Assembly (NCBI RefSeq): GCF_036226745.1 | Contig: NZ_CP109013.1 | Span: 868,001 to 932,000 of the forward strand | From: Streptomyces sp. NBC_00683 | GTDB lineage: Bacteria > Actinomycetota > Actinomycetes > Streptomycetales > Streptomycetaceae | Length of the DNA: 64,000 bases | Direction of reading: 5' to 3' | Shown here: one piece after another, positions 18,450 to 26,850 of the stretch | Numbering within the stretch: the stretch's first letter is position 1 | Layout of the letters: every line of letters starts with the position of its first letter | Notes under the pieces: generated by a model | What the model was told of the DNA's origin: nothing | Database searches by the model: none | What the model saw: the letters and a program-made list of their open reading frames with translations, nothing else | Position numbers and translations under genes: made by a program

Positions 18450-18977
18450 ATGGGCGAGAACCTCGCCACCGAGGGCCGGCAGGCCGTCCGCACCCCGATG
18501 CAGTGGACGCCTGACAAGAGTGGCGGTTTCACCGCGGGGGAGGGAGTGGAGCTGCCCAATCCCGTCGTGACGGGTGCGTTCGGCCCGACGAAGGTCAACG
18601 CGCACGACCAGGCACACGACCCGGCTTCGCCGCTGGGTCGGATGCGGACGCTGATCGAACGCTACCGGGAGACCCCCGAGCTGGCCTGGGGCGACTACCG
18701 GGTCATCGACGCGGACGATCCGGGCGTGCTGGTCCACCTCAGTTCGCTGGAGGGCGGCGCGGTGCTCGTGCTGCACAATTTCTCCGAGCGGTCCGTCACC
18801 ACCTCCGTCGAGGTCCCGGGACTGAGGGGCGGTCGGCTGCTCACCGATGTCTTCACCGGTGACACCCTCAAGTCGGCGGCCGCCGGCCTCGTCGATGTCG
18901 TGCTGGACCCGTACGGTTACCGGTGGCTGAGGGCCAACACCCCCCTTGACGACCCGGATCGGGCGACGGCGGTGTGA
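18450..18977 (+). pseudogene. Trehalose synthase / GH13-like enzyme, C-terminal fragment
   Basis: The first recognisable residues, GENLATEGRQAVRTPMQW, are the end of the (beta/alpha)8 catalytic barrel of trehalose-synthase-type GH13 enzymes. The C-terminal beta domain follows (VLVLHNFSERSVTTSVEVPG and LDPYGYRWLR). The roughly 350-residue N-terminal part with the catalytic nucleophile and acid is missing. The open frame reaches back to 18366, but that part has no similarity. Presumed inactive. Confidence 0.75.
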
Positions 18978-18984
18978 TCCGGCG

Positions 18985-19030
18985 CGCGCGAGGTGTCCGG
19001 CCGCACGGAGTGGGCCGGGCACCTCGCGCG
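18985..19030. terminator. Bidirectional terminator hairpin
   Basis: An 18-bp stem (CGCGCGAGGTGTCCGGCC and its complement, one G-U-type mismatch) with a 10-base loop, between the convergent GH13 remnant and snapalysin gene. Confidence 0.75.
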
Positions 19031-19046
19031 ATGGTCGTCCCGCCGG

Positions 19047-19634
19047 CTAGGGCGCGTCCACCAGAGTGCGGCCGTCGGCGGGAACGAGCGAGGCGAGGCC
19101 GCCGGCGTAGGCAGACTCGACACGGGATCGTTCAGTCGCGTTCGGAACCGCGTTCGTGCAACTGGTGCCCGCGGCCGACCCTGACATCAGCTGGGAGCAC
19201 GGGCCGGGCTTGGTGTCGGGCAGGCCCAGGCTGTGCCCCATCTCGTGGGTGGCGATGCGGGTCTTGTCATAGCCCTCGGACACCGCCTGACTTCCGAGTT
19301 CGACACGCACCTGGCCACCCGGGCGCACCGGTCCAAGTGTCGCCTGCGGCCAGCCACTGGTGGCGACGATCTGGATCTCGGCCCGGGTACCGGGTGCGGC
19401 TTCGACGAGCCTGACGTTGCTGACGTTCCGGTTCCACGAGGCGACTCCGGCGGCGATCGCCGCTTCCCAGCCGCCTGCGCGGCTGTCGTCGTAGTGGAGT
19501 GTCACTACGGCAGCCACGCTTGTTGCTGCGGTCAACTCCGGTGCGGGCGCGGGTGCGGCGTGGGCTGATGTTGCTGTGGCCAGGGCGACCGCGAAGGCGG
19601 CGCCGACCGCCTTCAGCCATGAGGAGTGCGGCAT
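19047..19634 (-). CDS. Snapalysin-family secreted metalloprotease (M7)
   Basis: Secreted small neutral zinc protease. 195 residues: signal peptide MPHSSWLKAVGAAFAVALAT cleaved near AHA-AP, then a mature M7 domain. The zinc motif THEMGHSLGLPD contains H-E-x-x-H-x-x-G-x-x-D, in which the Asp replaces the third His as snapalysins do. The conserved C-terminal PGPCSQLMSG follows. The ATG at 19634 has an AAGGGA site. The LysR regulator commonly divergent from snapalysin genes is not here; its upstream 380 bp leads into a CRISPR remnant. Confidence 0.9.
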   Translation of the reverse strand: MPHSSWLKAVGAAFAVALATATSAHAAPAPAPELTAATSVAAVVTLHYDDSRAGGWEAAIAAGVASWNRNVSNVRLVEAAPGTRAEIQIVATSGWPQATLGPVRPGGQVRVELGSQAVSEGYDKTRIATHEMGHSLGLPDTKPGPCSQLMSGSAAGTSCTNAVPNATERSRVESAYAGGLASLVPADGRTLVDAP

Positions 19635-20014
19635 TGCTGTCCCTTCACTCGTGGGGGACTCGGCTCGCTCCGAACCGAGAGCGGGGAGGGGCCGCGACCG
19701 GCGGAGTGGCCGGTCGCAGGTTCTCCAGGGGCCTCAGAACTATGCCCATCGCTCCGCGCTTATCATGCCCCTGTCATCAAGGGAGGGCCGGAAAGGAACG
19801 GTGCGGACCACGTCCGCGGCCCGGAGCGGGCCGCCTGCGCCGTGTGAGACGGCGCTCATGACCACACATGAAAGCGGCCCAGTCGGACACACGCCCGATG
19901 AACTGACGATGCGGCGTTGCCCTGCGCGGACAATCCTTCAGTGGAGGTACGGATGCGTCGTTCCGCAGGCCGGAATGCGCCGTTCCCTTAACCCCGCTTC
20001 CCTACCTCGAGCTG
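19635..20014. other. 380-bp gap between snapalysin and CRISPR remnant
   Basis: It should contain the snapalysin promoter. No gene, strong hairpin or repeat was recognised. Confidence 0.4.
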
Positions 20015-20161
20015 CGGCTCACCTCCGCTCGCGCGGAGAGGGACTTTCGGCCACGCCTTGTCGATGAACTTCGGCTCACCCCGGCTCGCGCGGAGAGCAC
20101 GGCACCCACTTCGTCAGCCGGTGCGCGGCCGTCGGTCCACCTCCGCTCGCGCCGAGTTTGC
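20015..20161 (-). CRISPR. Degenerate type I-E CRISPR array, three repeats
   Basis: Three related 29-bp units start at 20015, 20072 and 20133. The middle one, read on the minus strand, begins GTGCTCTCCGCGCGAGC and ends GGGGTGAGCCG, close to the actinobacterial type I-E repeat (GTGCTCCCCGCGCGAGCGGGG...). The outer two are more diverged at their ends. The 20072-20133 interval is exactly 61 bp (29 + 32, canonical for I-E); the other is 57. The two spacers differ. No cas genes lie within the window, so this is probably a relic. It directly abuts the broken sugar-binding-protein gene. Confidence 0.7.
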
Positions 20162-20850
20162 CGCCGTTCATGAGGTTCTGGGTGGCGCCCATCCAGGTGT
20201 CGTAGTAGCCCGGGGCCGGCCAGTCGGGGTAGAAGGCGAGCCCGTTGCCGTCCTGGTAGGTGTTGAATGCGGTTATGAGCTCGCGGGACTTGGGGTTCTC
20301 GATCGAGTCCGGCTTCGCGGCGAGGGGGATGTTGCCTTCCTCGCCGAGGATCTTCTGGGTCTTGTCCGACATGGTGATGTCGATGAAGTCCTCGGCGAGC
20401 TCCTTGTTCTTCGCCGTGGCCGGGATGACCCAGTGGTTGCCGCCCGAGCCGAGGGTTTTTCACTGCCGGGGTAGGGGGCGGTGGACCAGGTGAAGTTGGT
20501 GATGTCGGTGGTCAGGCCGCCGAACCACCAGTTGCCGCCGACCATGATCGGCCGCTTCTGGGAGACGAACTGCTCCGTCGTGTCGCTGCCCTTGAGGCCG
20601 ACGTCCTTCTTCTCGAAGTAGCCCATGTCGAGCCAGTCCTAGGTCGGTGGGCTTGGTGACGTTGTGCTTCTTGACGAGGTCGTCGTTGTAGTACGCAAGG
20701 ACGAATTCGCCGTAGTTGGGGACGCCGTACCACTTATCGCCGCCCATTTCGCCGTTGGCGTCGTAGCGGGCGGTGACGGATGCGCTCTCGCTGATCTTCT
20801 TGTCCCAGCCGCGTTCCTGTGCGGTGGCGGTCAGGTCGGTGAGCAGGCCC
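20162..20850 (-). pseudogene. Sugar ABC transporter substrate-binding protein, frameshifted and truncated
   Basis: Family 1 extracellular solute-binding protein in three frames. Frame one reads ANGEMGGDKWYGVPNYGEF and KKHNVTKPTDL up to about 20640. A one-base shift then gives DWLDMGYFEKKDVGLKG and GNWWFGGLTTD. A second shift near 20465, at an A-run, gives GSGGNHWVIPATAKNKELAE and FIDITMSDKTQKILGEEGN. The signal sequence and N-lobe start are missing, and the C-terminus stops at the CRISPR repeats. Inactive. Confidence 0.85.
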
Positions 20851-20869
20851 TGCCCAGAAGGCTGCGCGG

Positions 20870-21259
20870 TCACCGCCGGCCGCCGCCGATGCGGCGGTCG
20901 TCGGCCAGTGCGGTCAGCGGGCCGAACTCGCAGGCAAGCTCGTTCCACGTCAGAACCTCGCCACAGCGGGCCGGGAACTCCTTCGGATTGAACTCGGGCA
21001 TGGTCCAGGTGCCAGTGCCCCGGTCCCGCAGCCACAGGTCCCCGTCACCGTCGACCACAGTCGGCGGGACCGGTACGGGCTCGGCCTGATCGGTGGGCTC
21101 CCAGGTGACCCGGCCCGGGTGGGAAACGCGGCGCAGCTCGGTGGTGGCCAGCCGCGCGGCCAAGTCACGGGTGGACTCCTCGGCGTCCTTGACCGACGCG
21201 AGTCGGAATGCGTCGTCAAGTACGGGCAGGGCTGGATTCTTGCTGCGCTTTGAACTCAT
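20870..21259 (-). CDS. Hypothetical protein
   Basis: 129 residues from an ATG preceded by a strong GGAGGTAG site, which marks it as a real gene. Soluble; an N-terminal helical region (DDAFRLASVKDAEESTRDLA) is followed by a Trp-rich section (GDLWLRDRGTGTWTMPEF). No family recognised. Its stop is about 20 bp from the broken sugar-binding-protein gene, so the C-terminus may be a fusion created by rearrangement. Confidence 0.6.
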   Translation of the reverse strand: MSSKRSKNPALPVLDDAFRLASVKDAEESTRDLAARLATTELRRVSHPGRVTWEPTDQAEPVPVPPTVVDGDGDLWLRDRGTGTWTMPEFNPKEFPARCGEVLTWNELACEFGPLTALADDRRIGGGRR

Positions 21260-21738
21260 ACGCCGACTACCTCCGGTGAGGGGCGTCACATCCGTTGTGG
21301 CACCCCGTAGAGGAGCACGGTATCCGAGGCGGGAGCCGGGCCGGCTACGACCATTGTCCAGGTGGAGGCGCTGGCACACCGCGCGGTGGGGCCAGGTGGT
21401 GAGCTGGTCCTGGACGTGGCGCAACGCGTGGTGGCAGCGCTCAGATATGGCGGTCCGGGTCTGAGAAGGTGAGGCCGCCGGGGGCGAGCAGACGTCGGGC
21501 CGCGGCGGGTGCGGGCGGTTCCCCACTCGGCGCGCACGGCCCTGAATGCCACACTGGCCCCCTGCTGGTCGGCGAGGAAGCCAGTGTGGCGCGGGGCACT
21601 GACATCGCATTGTGCGATTCCCTGCCGGGATTCACGGAACAGAAGTTGAGCCAGAGCCCGGGGGTTGAAGTCATTGCGGACCTTGCCACGGCGTCATCGG
21701 GGTGCTCCTGGTGAAAAGGGCTTCCTGGACGGCCGGGT
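21260..21738. other. 479-bp region without a supported gene
   Basis: Only short, low-quality frames on both strands; possible gene debris, nothing identifiable. Confidence 0.4.
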
Positions 21739-22731
21739 TCACGGGCGACGGCCTGTCCGGTCGGCGGACTGCTGGGCGCTGTCGGTCACGTTCGCCCGCC
21801 CACGGTTGCCGCCTACCAGCGTCCCCATGATCCCCGCTCCAGTCAGCACGGCCGTGACGTGAAGCGCCAGGGCGACCGTGGCGTTCTCCGGGTAGCTGAC
21901 GTCGCTCGGGTGCGCCAGCGCCACGTACACCGTGGCTGGCAGCCTCCAGCCGCTCCACGCGAACATCGAGCCCGATCCCAGCCACGCCAGCGCAAGCAGG
22001 AGCGGATACGGCAGCCGGGTCGACCGGCGCCGGACGAGAGCCAGTACGGCGGCGGCCGCGACGAGAGCCCAGCACGCGCTGACCCCAACCAGTACATGCC
22101 AGCCGGCCGGTCGCTCATCGCTGTGCGCGATGCCCAGTGAGCCACCGGCCGCCCAGTAGAGCCAGAACAGGCCGGTCACGGCGCCGCTCACGGCGGGCCA
22201 CAGAGGTCCTGAGGAGCTGCCCATGCTGGGTGGCTCCGGCCGGCTCAGCGTGTGGGGCCAGCGCCGCCACCAATAGGCGGGAAGCGCGATGGCCAGCGCG
22301 ATCCCGGTACCCACGAAGCTGCACTGGAGCAGCGCCGCTTCCCAGCCCGGCATCGCCGCGTCACTGCCCGAGCTACCTGAGCCTTTCGAACTCCCCGCAG
22401 CAGAATTCACCAGCGCGCTGACGACCACGAACGGCAGGATCGATACCAGGAACCCCGACCCGACCCAGGCGAAGAATCCCACGAGCCAGCCAGGGATCCG
22501 CATCCCCCACGGCCGCACCAGCGCCAGCCCCAGCGTGATCCCGGCCGCAGCCATACCGATCGTGACGGTGTTGAGCGCCAGCCACCCGCCCAGGCTGAAC
22601 CCCCGCCCGACCGGCAGCAGCCCCAGTAACGAACCGACCACCCACGACACCTTGATCACCAAATACGGCATGAGAGCCGCCGCCGCCCCGTACGCTGCCG
22701 CACGCCCAATCCGGTCCCAGCGCTCCACCAC
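21739..22731 (-). CDS. Multi-pass membrane protein of unknown function
   Basis: About 330 residues with eight to nine hydrophobic helices (ALMPYLVIKVSWVVGSLLGL, AGITLGLALVRPWGM, GFFAWVGSGFLVSILPFVVV, LFWLYWAAGG, ACWALVAAAAVLALVRR) and a Ser/Gly-rich loop near residue 145. A GGAGGG site precedes tandem GTG codons at 22731 and 22728; either can be the start, and the longer upstream frame to 22962 is unsupported. It resembles a family of Streptomyces integral membrane proteins without assigned role. Confidence 0.75.
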   Translation of the reverse strand: MVERWDRIGRAAAYGAAAALMPYLVIKVSWVVGSLLGLLPVGRGFSLGGWLALNTVTIGMAAAGITLGLALVRPWGMRIPGWLVGFFAWVGSGFLVSILPFVVVSALVNSAAGSSKGSGSSGSDAAMPGWEAALLQCSFVGTGIALAIALPAYWWRRWPHTLSRPEPPSMGSSSGPLWPAVSGAVTGLFWLYWAAGGSLGIAHSDERPAGWHVLVGVSACWALVAAAAVLALVRRRSTRLPYPLLLALAWLGSGSMFAWSGWRLPATVYVALAHPSDVSYPENATVALALHVTAVLTGAGIMGTLVGGNRGRANVTDSAQQSADRTGRRP

Positions 22732-23209
22732 GTCTCCCTCCGATGGGAATCCCCATGCTCCGGGGCCCGGGCACCCCTCCGCATCAGCCCTCGGGCTCAT
22801 CCCGCTCCGCCGCTGGTCTGACTCACCCCTCCACCCTGCGGAGCACCCCATATGCGCACCACGGCATCGCGGCCCGAGCCAAGGGCAGGCACCGAAGCAT
22901 CTTGAAGTCATCGCAGTTGACGTCAGCAGCCGGGCATCGGAAGGACAGCCTTGATGGCTCACTCAACCCTCTGCAGGCGGGGCCGTGGCCTCCGTCGCAG
23001 GTATCCTGACCTGGGTTTTCACGGAACTCCGGTCAGAGCTGACCGATTTCGTGAACGATCGCGGGCTAAAACGTCCCGCGTTCTCGCGAACAGAGCCAGG
23101 CGTGGCCGTCAGGCGGCGCGAGGCGCTGCCCGAACTGGGCATGAGGGGGACTGCGTTCCAGCCGCGTATTCGTGAGGCCCGCCGGTGTCCCGGCGCGCGC
23201 GCAGAGTTT
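22732..23209. other. 478-bp gap with two small inverted repeats
   Basis: CGGTCAG-AG-CTGACCG at 23030-23045 and CGCGGG/CCCGCG at 23060-23080. These may form the terminator of the minus-strand MerR-like gene or a promoter element of the membrane-protein gene. No coding region. Confidence 0.4.
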
Positions 23210-23548
23210 TCAGGCCGCAGATGGCGTACTGGCCGGCTTGACGCCTCGGTGGGATTCGGCGTTGATGCGCTGGGCTTCTTCCAGCTGGTCTTCGAGGATG
23301 ACGATGCGGCAGGCGGCTTCGACGGGAGTGCCTTGGTCGACGAGTTCGCGGGCACGGGCGGCGATGCGCAGTTGGTAGCGGGAGTAGCGGCGGTGGCCGC
23401 CCGCGGAGCGCAGCGGGGTGATGAGGCGGGCTTCACCGATGGCGCGGAGGAAGCTCTGGGTGGTGTTGAGCATGTCGGCGGCCCGGCCCATGGTGTAGGC
23501 GGGGTAGTCATCGTCATCGAGACGGCCGAAGGAGTCGTCTGCTGTCAT
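23210..23548 (-). CDS. MerR-type DNA-binding protein
   Basis: 112 residues. YTMGRAADMLNTTQSFLRAI then ARLITPLRSAGGHRRYSRYQ is a MerR winged-helix core, followed by a short coiled coil (EDQLEEAQRINAESHR) and no effector domain. The ATG at 23548 has an AGGAAGG site. A long structured non-coding region lies on its 5' side, starting with a strong hairpin 30 bp upstream, so leader-mediated control is possible (inference). Confidence 0.85.
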   Translation of the reverse strand: MTADDSFGRLDDDDYPAYTMGRAADMLNTTQSFLRAIGEARLITPLRSAGGHRRYSRYQLRIAARARELVDQGTPVEAACRIVILEDQLEEAQRINAESHRGVKPASTPSAA

Positions 23549-23576
23549 CTGTACCTTCCTGTGGAACACGCGTGGA

Positions 23577-23607
23577 GGGGCCCTGGTGCTCTTGGCACCA
23601 GGGCCCC
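23577..23607 (-). terminator. Strong hairpin in the 5' region of the MerR-like gene
   Basis: Perfect 13-bp stem (GGGGCCCTGGTGC and its complement) with a 5-base loop, 28 bp before the MerR-like start codon. It is either a terminator of an upstream transcript or a leader attenuator. Confidence 0.6.
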
Positions 23608-23619
23608 GAAGGAACTGCT

Positions 23620-24570
23620 ACACCATCTGCCGGCCCTGGTACTGCGCCGGCCTTCTTGATCCGCACGAACTCACGGGGGATGTAAGCGTGTGCGGGGATC
23701 GCGGTTGCTTGACCGGAGACCACCTCACTATCGATGTCCTGCGGTACCCAGGCTCAGACTTCTGCCCGGGCGATCCTGATGGCGCGGGGCTCCTCCGTTC
23801 TTCCCTCTGGGGATCAACTGCGAACTGCTGGTACTGCTCATTCGGTAGTGCTGGTGATGCGAACTGCTCGTGGCTTGATCAAGCGCCACGTTCCGGCAGC
23901 CAGCCCCGTCGCCCGTCCTGCATCTGCTCTGGCTTAGAACCCCACTGCCGAACTTCCCGGTACGCGCGCCCGCAGCCGACGCCTTCACCGAGGTGCTGCT
24001 CATACTTCGCTGCTGGTCCTGCCACCGCGTGAACTGCGCTACTTCTTACGGCAGCCCCTGATCACTGCGGGCCGCCCGGTCCGGTCGTCAGCCCCGTCGC
24101 CGTCCTGCAACCGCTCTGGCTTCGAAACTCCACCACCGCACCGCGCTACTGGTGGCCTGCGAAAGCGCCACTCTCCGGCAGCCAGCCCCGTCGCCCGTCG
24201 TACATCTGCTCTGGCTTGGAACCCCACTGCCGAACTTCCCGATACGCGCGCCGCAGCCTGACGCCTTTTACCGAGGAACCACTGGTACTGCGGACTGCAC
24301 TTGCGTACTGCGATACCGCTCGCGGTGGCCCCTGATCACTGCGGGCCACCCGGTCCGGGGTCAGTCCCGTCGCCTTCCTGCAACAAACCCGGCTTCGGAA
24401 CTCCACCACCGCACCGACCTGCACTTACGTGTACTGCTTCCCGGCAGTTCATCTCTGCCGGGCCTGCTCGATCTCTTGGCTACGGACAAGACACTAACCC
24501 CAGCACGACCAAGATGTCTACCTCCGCCATGACAGGTTTTCTGTGAGGACTGACAGTGATGTCCTGCGGT
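23620..24570. repeat. Non-coding tract with imperfect tandem duplications
   Basis: A segment at about 23883-24150 is repeated at 24165-24425 with an offset of 274-282 bp; the 20-mer cggcagccagccccgtcgcc occurs at 23894 and 24176. A shorter element, cagccccgtcgcc..gtcctgca..gctctggctt, occurs four times (23901, 24089, 24183, 24362). On the minus strand the two long copies both encode AYREVRQWGSKPEQM followed by DGRRGWLPE, with mostly third-position changes. This hints at decayed duplicated small genes. No complete gene with a ribosome site is present. Confidence 0.6.
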
Positions 24571-24691
24571 GCACAGCACCTGGAAACTGCACTGGGGCAT
24601 ATCCGCCGGGAGGTGTGAAGGGCTACCGGAGCGGGCAGGTGGGGTGTCACGTCACAAGCGGTACAACCGATCACAGGTGGGGTGTACGCGT

Positions 24692-25021
24692 ATGAACAGC
24701 ACGACGATCAGCATCACCTCGGCGCCCCCCGTACCGACCGTGGTCCAGGGCGACAGTGCGGCCGGTATCGGCCGGGCCCGCCAGGCCGCCCGCGCCTTCA
24801 CCGCCCGCCTCAACCCGGCACCCGACCAAGACATGACGCACACGCTCGTCCTGGTGGTCTCCGAGCTCGTCACCAACGCCCTGCGCCACGGCGGCGGCAC
24901 CTTCAGCCTCCGCCTGAACACCCACCCCGACGCCATCGAAGTCGCCGTCGACGACACCAGCCCACGGCTGCCGCGCATGCGCACCCCCGACCTGAACGGC
25001 CCCGGCGGCGGCTTCCGTTGA
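24692..25021 (+). pseudogene. HATPase regulatory kinase (anti-sigma-factor type), C-terminally truncated
   Basis: 109 residues of an HATPase_c_2 protein of the RsbW/SpoIIAB-like class abundant in Streptomyces. The N box is intact (LVVSELVTNALRHGGG) and the next strand reads IEVAVDDTSPRLPR. After DLNGPGGGFR the frame stops, where the family continues with the G-box (G-x-G-L) and final strands. The break falls exactly where a minus-strand replication-relaxation fragment begins, so the truncation came from a recombination event. It may be expressed but is unlikely to bind ATP normally. Confidence 0.75.
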
Positions 25022-25626
25022 TGGGCGCGGCCAGGCGCAGGGGCTTGTCGCTGGTGGCGCTGTGCCAGATCGGGTTCAGGGAACCGTGTTTCTGGAGGTT
25101 GGGGAGGGTGGTCATGCCGACGGCGAGTTCGCGGCGGGTGATGCCGCGCAGGGCGCGGATGCCCGCGAGGGTGTCGACAGTCCGCTTGTCCAGCGTGGTC
25201 TTCTTCTTGTCGGCCAGGACGATCAGCAAGGGCGGGAACTTCATCTCTGCCCCGGCCCGGGGGTAACGGGTCCACCAGTCCGGCAGCCCGGCGGGGCCCG
25301 CGCCGGCTGCGCGTGCGGTGCGCGGCCCGGGTGTAGTGGCGGTAGCGGTCGTAGGCGGCGACCTTGTTGATGAGCTTGCCCAGCGACATGGTGGCGCGGT
25401 CCAGTTCGACGAAGGCGTGCGGCAGGTTCTGGACCCGCAGGTGCAGCACGGCGTCCGGGATGAGCAGGCCGCCGGATCCCAGGGGGTGGGCGACTTCGAC
25501 CTCCCAGTCGCCGACTTCGCCCACGGCTGTGCCGTAGTCGGTGTCCGGTTCCAGGTCGCGGGAGAACGCGATGGCCGTGTCGGTGACGGCCAGGGCTGTG
25601 CGAAGGCCGGGGAAGCGGCGACGCAT
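25022..25626 (-). pseudogene. Replication-relaxation family protein, truncated and frameshifted
   Basis: Frame one: RRFPGLRTALAVTDTAIAFS, EVGDWEVEVAHPLGSGGLLI and FVELDRATMSLGKLINKVAA. After a shift near 25300: GLPDWWTRYPRAGAEMKFPP, LIVLADKKKTTLDKRTVDTL and LNPIWHSATSDKPLRL. This matches the C-terminal half of Replic_Relax proteins found on actinomycete conjugative plasmids and integrative elements. The N-terminal winged-helix part is absent. It marks a former mobile element; no other transfer genes are present. Confidence 0.75.
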
Positions 25627-25682
25627 TCTCCGGTGACCGCCGTGGTGCGGTGCTCGGCAAGTGTCCCCACTCCCCCACTGGA

Positions 25683-26564
25683 TCAAGGGAGCGGCGTGCC
25701 TCCGGTGGCGTTCATGATCTCCGCGGTGATGAAGCTCGCGTGCTCCGAGGCCAGGAACACATAGGCGGGGGCCATCTCCGCGGGCTGGGCCGGCCGGCCC
25801 ATCGGCGCCTGCTTGCCGAACTCCTGGGTGTCCGGCAACGTGGCCGGGATCAGCGGCGTCCACACCGGTCCCGGAGCAACGGCGTTGACGCGGATACCCC
25901 TGTCGACCAGCATCTGCGCCAGCCCCTGGGTGAACGTGACGATGGCGCCCTTGGTCATCGCGTAGTCGAGCAGGTGCGGGCTTGGCTTGTAGGCCTGCAC
26001 CGACGTCGTATTGATGATGGAACCGCCCCGAGGAATGTGCGGCACGGCCATCTTGCACAGCCAGAACATGCCGTACAGGTTCGTGCGCACGACCCGGTCG
26101 AACTGCTCCGTGGAGATGTCCTCGATGCCCTGGGGCTGGGACATCTGGTAGGCCGCGTTGTTGACCAGAACATCGATCCGGCCGAACTCTGTCACGGCCC
26201 GCTCGACAAGGCGACGACACTGCTCCTCATCGCGAATGTCGCATGGAACCGCCAGGCCTCGACGGCCCGACTTCTCGACCAGGCGGGTGGTCTCTCGTGC
26301 GTCCTCCGCCTCCGAGGGCAGGTGGGTGAACAGGACGTCCGCCCCCTCACGGGCGTAAGCCAGAGCGACGGCCCGGCCGATACCGGAGTCGCCGCCGGTC
26401 ACGACCGCCGCTCGGTCCCTCAGCAGCCCGGTCCCTCGGTAGGACTCCTCACCGTGGTCGGGCGGAGGGTCCATCGGGCCGCTCCAGCCCGGCGGCTCCT
26501 GATCCTGCTGAGGGAACTCCGGCTGCGGATGCTTGGTCGTGGGGTCCTGCGGGCTGTCACTCAT
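25683..26564 (-). CDS. SDR-family oxidoreductase (general-stress type)
   Basis: NAD(P)-dependent short-chain dehydrogenase, 293 residues. A 45-residue Pro/Gln-rich N-terminal extension (MSDSPQDPTTKHPQPEFPQQ) is followed by the cofactor motif VVTGGDSGIGRAVA, NNAAY, the catalytic Ser in INTTSVQAY and YAMTK (Tyr, Lys). C-terminal ATGGTPLP is normal. The extension and sequence fit the YhdF/YhxC/Gsp39-like group, often stress induced. AAGGAAG ribosome site before the ATG. Monocistronic; substrate unknown. Confidence 0.9.
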   Translation of the reverse strand: MSDSPQDPTTKHPQPEFPQQDQEPPGWSGPMDPPPDHGEESYRGTGLLRDRAAVVTGGDSGIGRAVALAYAREGADVLFTHLPSEAEDARETTRLVEKSGRRGLAVPCDIRDEEQCRRLVERAVTEFGRIDVLVNNAAYQMSQPQGIEDISTEQFDRVVRTNLYGMFWLCKMAVPHIPRGGSIINTTSVQAYKPSPHLLDYAMTKGAIVTFTQGLAQMLVDRGIRVNAVAPGPVWTPLIPATLPDTQEFGKQAPMGRPAQPAEMAPAYVFLASEHASFITAEIMNATGGTPLP

Positions 26565-26850
26565 GGGTACGCTTCCTTCCTGCGGCTCACCCTTTCCAGC
26601 TTGCTCCGCACTCCTCGGTGGCGCGAACGCCTGACGGCCCCACGCCGGGAGCTACGTGCGTGAATGCGGATCACCACAGCACCGGGTATCCCGTGGACCG
26701 CAGTCCCACGCATAAAGGGCGATGGCAAGCACGATGCATCTTTGGGCGAGCGAATCCGCCCGTGGAGGGGCACACGACTACCGACCGGCCTGGGAGGGGG
26801 CTTGCGGCGGGATCGCAACCGGTCCGGCGGCATGTGTCAGCCCTGGATCG

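Noticed and set aside
23514..23723. 69-codon minus-strand frame upstream of the MerR-like gene
   Set aside because: The segment AYIPREFVRIKKAGAVPGPA looks protein-like, but the frame runs through the 13-bp hairpin and into the MerR-like start; no ribosome site could be supported.
24652..26220. 522-codon minus-strand frame
   Set aside because: Mixture of SDR antisense-like frame, part of the broken Replic_Relax gene and shadow; not one gene.
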